Source of the DNA: Candidatus Eremiobacteraceae bacterium
GTDB taxonomy: Bacteria > Vulcanimicrobiota > Vulcanimicrobiia > Eremiobacterales > Eremiobacteraceae
Reading direction: 5' to 3'
Length of the DNA: 64,000 nt
NCBI GenBank assembly: GCA_035314825.1
Contig: DATFYX010000001.1
Span: 124,001-188,000 of the forward strand
Shown: piece after piece, positions 58,057 to 64,000 of the stretch
Layout of the letters: each line of letters starts with the position of its first letter
Position numbering within the stretch: the first letter of the stretch is position 1
The notes under the pieces: model-generated
The model's database searches: none
What the model was told of the DNA's origin: nothing
The model's input: the letters and a program-made list of their open reading frames with translations, nothing else
Position numbers and translations under genes: made by a program

Positions 58057-60876
58057 TCACGCGTTGCTGCCGCTGCCGGCCGGCGAGAGCGAGCCGGCCA
58101 TCTTGGTCACCGTGCGCCGCAACGCCGCCAGCGAAGCGTCGACGTCCGCGCCGAGATCGATGCGCACGACGCGCCGGCCGTGCGCGCGCAGCGACTGCAA
58201 GTCCCCCAGCGCTTGGGCTGCGACGAGCGTGCCGAAGTCGAACGGCCGGCCGGGAATCGGCAACGTGTCGCGATTATCTCCGACGAGCTGGATGAACACG
58301 CCCGTGTTCGGGCCGCCCTTGTGCAGCTGTCCGGTCGAGTGCAAAAAGCGCGGCCCGTAGCCGAACGTCGTCGCGGCTTTCGTCGCATCGCGCAGCGTCG
58401 AGCGTATGTCGTCGAAGATCTCGTCGCGGGCGTCGGTCTGGTGGATGAAGGCCATGAGCGCGATGTAGTCGCCGGTGGCCGTGCTGCGCACGAAACGCGC
58501 GAGCGCTTCCTCGTCGCTGGGGCCGATGGACGCTGCGCGCTGCTGCCCGGCCGGATCGCGCTGCGCAAGGATGCGGTTGGTGTTGTCCTTGCTCTCCTGG
58601 ACGTTGGGCTGGTCGAAAGCGTCGACGCCCATGAGCGCGCCGACGGTCGCGGTCGCGAACTCCCAGCGGAAGAATTCGGCTCCCAGATCGAGCGTGTCGC
58701 GCAGGCTGATGCGCAGGACTGGATGGCCGGCCCGCTCGAGCGCCTCGCCGCGCGCGTCGAGGGTCGTATCGTCACCGAGGCGCAGATGCACGAAGACGCG
58801 GTCGGCGCCGTATGCGCCGGGATCTCCCGGGGGCTCGCCCGCCACTGGGATGAGGCCGCGCCCCTCCTTGCCGAGACTCTCCGCGATGAGCTGCTCGAGC
58901 CACAACCCAAAGGTCGCGATACCCGGCGAGGCGAGCACCGTCACCTTGTCGCGGCCATGGCCCTGCGCCAGCGTCGCGAGCGCGCAGCCGAGGCGCACGG
59001 CCGGGTGGTCGCTTGCTTTGACGCCGGCGCCGCAGGCTGCAGCCATAGCGCGCGCGCGCTCGAGCAGCCCATCGACGTCGATGCCCGACGCTGCGGCAGG
59101 CACCAGTCCGAAATACGTCAGCGCCGAATAGCGGCCACCGATGTCCTCAGGGTTGATGAAGACGCTGCGCCATTTCTGTTCGCTCGCGAGTTTTTCCAAC
59201 GGCGTGCCCGGATCGGTGACGCATGCGAAGCGCGAGACCGCTTTGTCAGCGCCGCCCAGCGCGCCCGACACCTTGTCGAAGAAGTACTCGGAGAAGACGC
59301 GCGGCTCGAGCGTCGTGCCCGACTTGCTCGATTCGATGAAGACAGTGCTCTTGAGATCGATCGCTCGCTCGATCGCGCTGACGCTTTCGGGCACCGTGCT
59401 GTCGAGGATCAACAGCGCCGGGTAACCCTTGTGCGACCCGAACGTCTCGCGCAACACGATCGGACAGAGGCTGGATCCGCCCATGCCCATCACGACGACG
59501 TGCGCGATGCCGTCCTTGCGCAGCCCGTCCGCGAACGACGTAAGCTCGCTCTTGCGCTGGTACATGAGGTCTGGCGAGGTCAGCCAGCCGAGGCGATCTT
59601 TGATGATCGCGGCGTGCTCCGGATCGCCTTTCTTCCAAAGATCGGGGTCGTGCTGCCATACCCGCGCGACGAAGCCCGCGGTGTCGAGACTAGCCAGGGC
59701 GTCGGCCTGTTCCTCCAGCGAGATTCCTGACATCGTAAGCCGCTCGCCGGAGCCTCGCAGCGTTTGCGCCTTTTTCGCGAGCACGTCGAGCAGCTGGTCG
59801 TACGAGGTCTGGAACGAGACCAGACCATCGGCGAGCAGTTTGTCCGTGATCGCTTTGAGCGAGATGCCGAGATCTTCCAGCTCGGCCAGCGTCTCCTCGG
59901 CCTTGTCGATGCCGCGGTCGAGCGTCTGCTTGACGACGCCGTGATCGCGGAAGGCGTCGATGGTCGCCGGCGGCATGGTATCGACGGTGTCGGGGCCGAT
60001 CAACGCTTCGACGTAATACGTATCTCTATATGCGGGGTTCTTTGTCGACGTGCTCGCCCACAGCGGACGCTGCCGGCGCGCGCCTGCTGCCGCAAGCGCC
60101 TGCCAGCGCTGGCCGGCGATCGAGCGTTGATAGACCGAGTACAGGCGCTTGGAGTTGGCGATGGCTGTCGTTCCTAGGTGCGTCTGCAAACGCGCCACGG
60201 CGGCCGCGTCTGCGCTCGCCATCGCGGCCTCGATGCGCTTGTCGGCTTCGGTGTCGACCCGGCTGACGAAACACGATGCGACCGACGCGACGGAGTGGAT
60301 CGGCTGCCCCTTGCGCAGGCGGTCTTCGAGGCCGCCCATGAACGCGTCGATGACGCGTTCGTAGTATTCCGCTCCGAACATCAGCGTGATGTTGACGTTC
60401 ATGCCGTCGCCGATGAGCTGGCGGATCACCGGCATGCCCTCGGGCGTCGCCGGCACTTTGATCATGACGTTGGGTCGCGCGACCAGCTTCCACAGACGGT
60501 GCGCCTCGGCGATCGACGCGTCCGTGTCTTTGGCCAGCTGCGGGGGCAGCTCGATCGACACGTAGCCGTCGCCGCCCGAACTCGTGTCGTAGAGGTCGCG
60601 GAACGCGTCGCACGCCTCGCGGATGTCGTCGGTGGTCAGCGCGTCATAGATCGCCGCGGCGCTCGCGCCCTGCGCCACGAGCGCCACGATCTGCTCGTCG
60701 TAGTCCGCGCTCTCGGCGATCGCCTTCTCGAAGATGGTCGGATTCGACGTCTCACCGCGTAAGCCGTCGTCGTCGATCATGCGGCGCAGCTCGCCCGAAC
60801 GCGTGAAGCCGCGCCTGACGTTGTCGAGCCAGAAGCTCTGGCCTAGATCGATGAGGCGCTGCAGCGGGTTAGGCAT
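58057..60876 (-). CDS. tal-pgi: Bifunctional transaldolase / glucose-6-phosphate isomerase
   Basis: 939 residues in one frame. Residues 1-365 are transaldolase: MPNPLQRLIDLGQSFWLDNVRRG, TSNPTIFEKAI and NVMIKVPATPEGMPVI with the Schiff-base Lys. Residues 395-930 are phosphoglucose isomerase: VVMGMGGSSLCPIVLRETFG, FIESSKSGTTLEPRVFSEYF and KGGPNTGVFIQLVGDN. The fusion would shuttle sugar phosphates between the non-oxidative pathway and glucose-6-phosphate for Zwf. Such fusions are known in a few lineages. It lies between tkt and zwf. Confidence 0.95.
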   Translation of the reverse strand: MPNPLQRLIDLGQSFWLDNVRRGFTRSGELRRMIDDDGLRGETSNPTIFEKAIAESADYDEQIVALVAQGASAAAIYDALTTDDIREACDAFRDLYDTSSGGDGYVSIELPPQLAKDTDASIAEAHRLWKLVARPNVMIKVPATPEGMPVIRQLIGDGMNVNITLMFGAEYYERVIDAFMGGLEDRLRKGQPIHSVASVASCFVSRVDTEADKRIEAAMASADAAAVARLQTHLGTTAIANSKRLYSVYQRSIAGQRWQALAAAGARRQRPLWASTSTKNPAYRDTYYVEALIGPDTVDTMPPATIDAFRDHGVVKQTLDRGIDKAEETLAELEDLGISLKAITDKLLADGLVSFQTSYDQLLDVLAKKAQTLRGSGERLTMSGISLEEQADALASLDTAGFVARVWQHDPDLWKKGDPEHAAIIKDRLGWLTSPDLMYQRKSELTSFADGLRKDGIAHVVVMGMGGSSLCPIVLRETFGSHKGYPALLILDSTVPESVSAIERAIDLKSTVFIESSKSGTTLEPRVFSEYFFDKVSGALGGADKAVSRFACVTDPGTPLEKLASEQKWRSVFINPEDIGGRYSALTYFGLVPAAASGIDVDGLLERARAMAAACGAGVKASDHPAVRLGCALATLAQGHGRDKVTVLASPGIATFGLWLEQLIAESLGKEGRGLIPVAGEPPGDPGAYGADRVFVHLRLGDDTTLDARGEALERAGHPVLRISLRDTLDLGAEFFRWEFATATVGALMGVDAFDQPNVQESKDNTNRILAQRDPAGQQRAASIGPSDEEALARFVRSTATGDYIALMAFIHQTDARDEIFDDIRSTLRDATKAATTFGYGPRFLHSTGQLHKGGPNTGVFIQLVGDNRDTLPIPGRPFDFGTLVAAQALGDLQSLRAHGRRVVRIDLGADVDASLAALRRTVTKMAGSLSPAGSGSNA

Positions 60877-60912
60877 CGTGCTCTTCCTCTGCGCGCGTGC
60901 GAGCGCGCGCGG

Positions 60913-62925
60913 TCACAGTAAGGACTGGGCGACGGCGGCGACGTTGGCCGGCGTGAAGCCGAATTTTTCGAACAGCACCTCGGCCGGCGCCGACGCGCCG
61001 AAGCGCGTCATGCCGACGACGCGTCCCAGCGTGCCGACGTAGCGCTCCCAGCCCATGGGCGCAGCGGCTTCGACCGCGACGCGCGCCGTCACCGCAGGCG
61101 GCAGCACTGACTCGCGATAGGCCTGGTCTTGCGCATCGAATATCTGCCAGCACGGCAGGCTGATGACGCGCGTGCCGATGCCGGCCTTGTGCAGCAATTC
61201 GCGGGCGCCGATGCAGAGATGGACCTCCGAGCCGGTGCCGATGAGGATCACGCGCAGCGCACCCTGCTCGGCGGCCAGCACGTAGCCGCCGCGCTGCGCG
61301 CCGGCGACGGCCGCCGCCTCGAAGATCGGGACCTTCTGGCGCGTCAGCGCGATGCCGATCGGCCCGTCGCGGTGCTCCATCGCCAGTTTGAAGCAGATCG
61401 TCGTCTCGTTGGCATCAGCCGGCCGCATCATCGTCATGTTCGGTATCGCGCGCAAGCTGGCGAGCTGCTCGATCGATTGGTGGGTCGGGCCGTCTTCGCC
61501 CAACCCGATGCTGTCGTGCGTCCAGATGTAGAACGGGTTGATGCGCATCAGGCAGGCGAGGCGGATGGGCGGGCGCATGTAGTCCGAGAAGATGAGGAAC
61601 GTCGCGCCCCAGGAACGCACGCCGCCGTGCAGCGCCATGCCGTTGAGCGTCGCGCCCATCGCATGCTCGCGGATGCCGAAGTGCATCTGCCGCCCCTCGT
61701 ACGACCCGGCCTCGAAATCGCCCATGTCCTTGAGGTTCGTCTTGTTGGATCCGGCGAGATCCGCCGAACCGCCGAGCAGGAATGGCACAGACTTGGCCAG
61801 CGCCGTCAGCGCTTTGCTGGACGCGTCTCGCGTCGCCATGGGACCGTCGCCCGGCGCGAAGCGCGGCAACTGGGCCGACCAGCCCTCGGGCATCGTTCCG
61901 TCCTGCTCTGCGAGAAAGGCTATCGCGCGCGCCTTGTCATCGCGCTCGTAGCGCTCCCACAGCTCGCTCCACTCGCGTTCGTAGCGTTGCCCGCGCTCGA
62001 CCGCCGTGCGGTAATGCGCGAGCGCTTCGTCGGGCACCAAGAACTTCGCATCTTCGGGCCAGCCATAGAAGCGCTTCGCGCCCTTGATCTCGTCCTCGCC
62101 CAGCGGCTCGCCGTGCGCTTCGGCCGTGTCCTGTTTGTTCGGCGCGCCGTAGCCGATGTGCGAGCGGATGCGGATCAGCGAAGGCCGCGCGTCTGCCTTG
62201 GCCGCATCGAGCGCGCGGTCGATCGCCGCCACGTCGTTCGCATCTTCGACGGCCTGCGTGTGCCATCCATAGGCGTCGTACCGCCGGCAGACGTCTTCTT
62301 GGTCGAACGCGAGCGAGGTGTTGCCCTCGATCGTGATGTGGTTGTCGTCGTAGCACACGATCAGCTTGCCGAGCTTGAGGTGTCCGGCCAGCGACGCCGC
62401 CTCACCCGAAACGCCTTCCATCATATCGCCGTCGCTGGCGATGACGTAGGTGTGGTGATCGACGACGTTGAGGCCGTCTCGGTTGAAGCGCGCCGAGAGG
62501 AATGCCTCGGCGACTGCGAAGCCGACGGCGTTGCCGCAGCCTTGGCCAAGCGGTCCCGTGGTGCACTCGACGCCGGGCGTATGCCCGTACTCAGGATGGC
62601 CTGGCGTCTTCGAGCCCCACTGTCGGAACTGTTTGAGATCGTCAAGCGTGAGGTCGTAGCCCGTGAGGAAGAGCATGACGTATTGCAGGATGCACGCGTG
62701 GCCGGCCGAGAGGATGAAACGGTCGCGATTGACCCAGGCCGGATTGCGCGGGTTGTACCGCATGTGTTTGGTCCACAACGCGTATGCAAGCGGTGCCAGC
62801 GCCATCGCCGTGCCCGGATGGCCGGAGTTGGCCTTTTGCACCGCGTCCATCGAGAGCGTGCGGACCGTATTGATGCAAAGCTGCTCGAGCGCGCCGCGGT
62901 CGAGCGTCGAACCTGCCTGCTTCAC
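60913..62925 (-). CDS. tkt: Transketolase
   Basis: 670 residues. TPP motif [34 protein letters not shown]-terminal [19 protein letters not shown], catalytic-region [20 protein letters not shown] and [28 protein letters not shown] are all intact. It moves two-carbon ketol units in the non-oxidative pathway. ATG 62925 has a purine-rich AGGAGGAA upstream. It is the first pathway gene after selD; spacing to tal-pgi is 36 bases. Confidence 0.96.
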   Translation of the reverse strand: MKQAGSTLDRGALEQLCINTVRTLSMDAVQKANSGHPGTAMALAPLAYALWTKHMRYNPRNPAWVNRDRFILSAGHACILQYVMLFLTGYDLTLDDLKQFRQWGSKTPGHPEYGHTPGVECTTGPLGQGCGNAVGFAVAEAFLSARFNRDGLNVVDHHTYVIASDGDMMEGVSGEAASLAGHLKLGKLIVCYDDNHITIEGNTSLAFDQEDVCRRYDAYGWHTQAVEDANDVAAIDRALDAAKADARPSLIRIRSHIGYGAPNKQDTAEAHGEPLGEDEIKGAKRFYGWPEDAKFLVPDEALAHYRTAVERGQRYEREWSELWERYERDDKARAIAFLAEQDGTMPEGWSAQLPRFAPGDGPMATRDASSKALTALAKSVPFLLGGSADLAGSNKTNLKDMGDFEAGSYEGRQMHFGIREHAMGATLNGMALHGGVRSWGATFLIFSDYMRPPIRLACLMRINPFYIWTHDSIGLGEDGPTHQSIEQLASLRAIPNMTMMRPADANETTICFKLAMEHRDGPIGIALTRQKVPIFEAAAVAGAQRGGYVLAAEQGALRVILIGTGSEVHLCIGARELLHKAGIGTRVISLPCWQIFDAQDQAYRESVLPPAVTARVAVEAAAPMGWERYVGTLGRVVGMTRFGASAPAEVLFEKFGFTPANVAAVAQSLL

Positions 62926-62940
62926 GCGTTCCTCCTGGGA

Positions 62941-63987
62941 CTAGGCGACAGTGATGGCGGCATCGGTGCAAAGGCTGCCGATCACGCCGGCCTGCGCGAC
63001 ACCGCGCCGCGCCAGGGCGTCGAGCAGCATCGCGGCGTTCCCTTCTGATACGGCGATGAGCAGTCCGCCGGATGTCTGCGCGTCGCACAACACGAGCCGC
63101 AGCGCCGCAGGCACCGAATCGGCGAAACGCACGCCGTTGACCAGCGCGAGCGCGAGGTTCGCCTTTGTGCCGCCCGGGGCACAATCCCGCTCTGCGAGCG
63201 ACAACGCCAGTTCGAACAACGGCACTGCCGCGGCGTCGATGCGCGCGCCCACCCCGCTGGCCGATGTCATCTCGTGCAGGTGGCCGAGCAGACCGAACCC
63301 GGTGACGTCGGTCGCCGCGTCCACGCCGGTCTCGAGCATCGCTTCCGCGGCGGCGCGGTTGAGGGTCTGCATCGAGATCGACGCCTCCTCCAGCTCTTCA
63401 TCTGATATCACGTCGCGGCGCCGCGCCGTCGTGTACAGTCCGGTGCCGAGCGGCTTGGTGAGCACCAGCAGATCGCCGGCTCGACCGGTCGAGTTGCGCA
63501 CGATGCGGTCGGGATGTACGCGCCCGGTGACGGCGAGTCCGTACTTGGGCTCGGGGTCTTTGACGGTGTGGCCGCCTATGATATGGATGCCCGCTTCGCG
63601 CGCCTTTTCGGCGCCGCCGCGAACGATGGCGTGCAGGACGGCGAGATCGAGACCCGATTCGGGGAACGTCGCGATCGCCACCGCGAACAGCGGTGTGCCG
63701 CCCATCGCGTAGATGTCGGAAATGGCGTTGGCGGCGGCGATGCGCCCGAACGTCTGCGGATCGTCGACGATCGGCGTGAAGAAATCGACCGTCTCGACGA
63801 GCGCCAGGTCTTCCCCGAGCTTGAAAACGCCGGCATCATCGCGCGTCGAGGTGGCGACCAGCACGCGCGGATCGTCGATCGCCGGCAGTTCGCGCAAGAC
63901 GCGCGCGAGCACGTCGGCTTCCATCTTCGACGCGCAGCCGGCGCACGCGACCATTTGCGTGAGGCGCGGCGCTGCATTTCCGATCAT
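62941..63987 (-). CDS. selD: Selenide, water dikinase (selenophosphate synthetase)
   Basis: 348 residues from ATG 63987. The active-site loop is ACAGCASKM: Cys and Lys align with the essential Cys17 and Lys20 of the E. coli enzyme, while the second Cys of the usual GCGCK is Ser here. DDAGVFKLGEDLALVETVDFFTPIVDDP, AISDIYAMGGTPLFAV, GGHTVKDPEPKYGLAVTG and TDVTGFGLLGHLHEM are conserved. It makes selenophosphate from ATP and selenide, implying selenoproteins, seleno-tRNA or another selenium use. No other selenium gene is in the window. It is 15 bases upstream of tkt. Confidence 0.95.
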   Translation of the reverse strand: MIGNAAPRLTQMVACAGCASKMEADVLARVLRELPAIDDPRVLVATSTRDDAGVFKLGEDLALVETVDFFTPIVDDPQTFGRIAAANAISDIYAMGGTPLFAVAIATFPESGLDLAVLHAIVRGGAEKAREAGIHIIGGHTVKDPEPKYGLAVTGRVHPDRIVRNSTGRAGDLLVLTKPLGTGLYTTARRRDVISDEELEEASISMQTLNRAAAEAMLETGVDAATDVTGFGLLGHLHEMTSASGVGARIDAAAVPLFELALSLAERDCAPGGTKANLALALVNGVRFADSVPAALRLVLCDAQTSGGLLIAVSEGNAAMLLDALARRGVAQAGVIGSLCTDAAITVA

Positions 63988-64000
63988 GAATGCTCCATCT

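Noticed and set aside
56899-59730. 943-residue open frame opposite zwf and tal-pgi
   Set aside because: It spans two well-identified genes on the other strand and has shadow-type composition.
61129-63048. 639-residue open frame opposite tkt and selD
   Set aside because: Antisense shadow of conserved enzymes; no family resemblance.

Overview
The window is GC-rich bacterial chromosome, densely coding, with many ATGA/GTGA start-stop overlaps and frequent GTG and occasional TTG starts. It looks like ordinary core chromosome: I see no rRNA, tRNA, CRISPR array, insertion sequence or prophage, and no gene-free stretch longer than 300 bases. An LptD/OstA-like outer-membrane protein next to an LptF/LptG-type permease points to a diderm (LPS-type) envelope. 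MurE carries the DNPR motif of meso-diaminopimelate enzymes. The OpcA/Zwf/Tal-Pgi/Tkt block is arranged as in cyanobacteria and actinobacteria. Together these suggest a deep-branching diderm of the Terrabacteria side; Candidatus Eremiobacterota (WPS-2) is my best guess, from gene content only.

Layout. 1-3803 (minus strand): lptD (cut by the window edge), lptF/G, a lytic transglycosylase lipoprotein and a small zinc-ribbon protein. 3953-5647: an exported TlpA-type thioredoxin fused to a TPR region. 5729-25542: a long division and cell wall (dcw) cluster, mraZ-rsmH-ftsL-ftsI-murE-murF-mraY-murD-ftsW-murG, then an S9 peptidase and an opposing beta-propeller lipoprotein, then murC-murB-ddl, a HAD phosphatase and a Tim44-like protein. 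MraZ boxes overlap the -10 element at its head. murF carries an extra C-terminal domain resembling F420-0:gamma-glutamyl ligase.

25615-28776 (minus): SRPBCC/ArsR pair, a CPA1 Na+/H+ antiporter and alanine racemase. 28777-30943: groES-groEL behind a strong promoter and a CIRCE element. 31029-35274: aldo/keto reductase, DUF1036 protein, a kinase-less membrane sensor-like protein and a quinone oxidoreductase. 35279-41022: an orphan peptide-binding lipoprotein and a creatininase-family hydrolase, divergent from a GntR(YtrA)-ABC-2 transporter operon. That operon begins with an undescribed 40-residue peptide gene and ends with another tiny ORF. 41957-46408: a polyphosphate module of ppk, CYTH-CHAD and a Nudix-SixA (MutT1-like) fusion. 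46405-53807: GNAT, DUF4126, a large proline-rich membrane protein, then hsp20-lon and two exported proteins. 53804-63987 (minus): selD, tkt, tal-pgi fusion, zwf, opcA, pgl and a methyltransferase, i.e. an oxidative pentose phosphate operon transcribed from the right edge.

The observations most worth following are the MurF/F420-ligase fusion, the short peptide gene heading the GntR-ABC operon opposite a creatininase, and a 20-bp palindromic repeat (CGGTCGAA-N4-TTCGACCG). The repeat occurs four times, three of them inside coding sequence (two in alr, one at the start of a GNAT gene).
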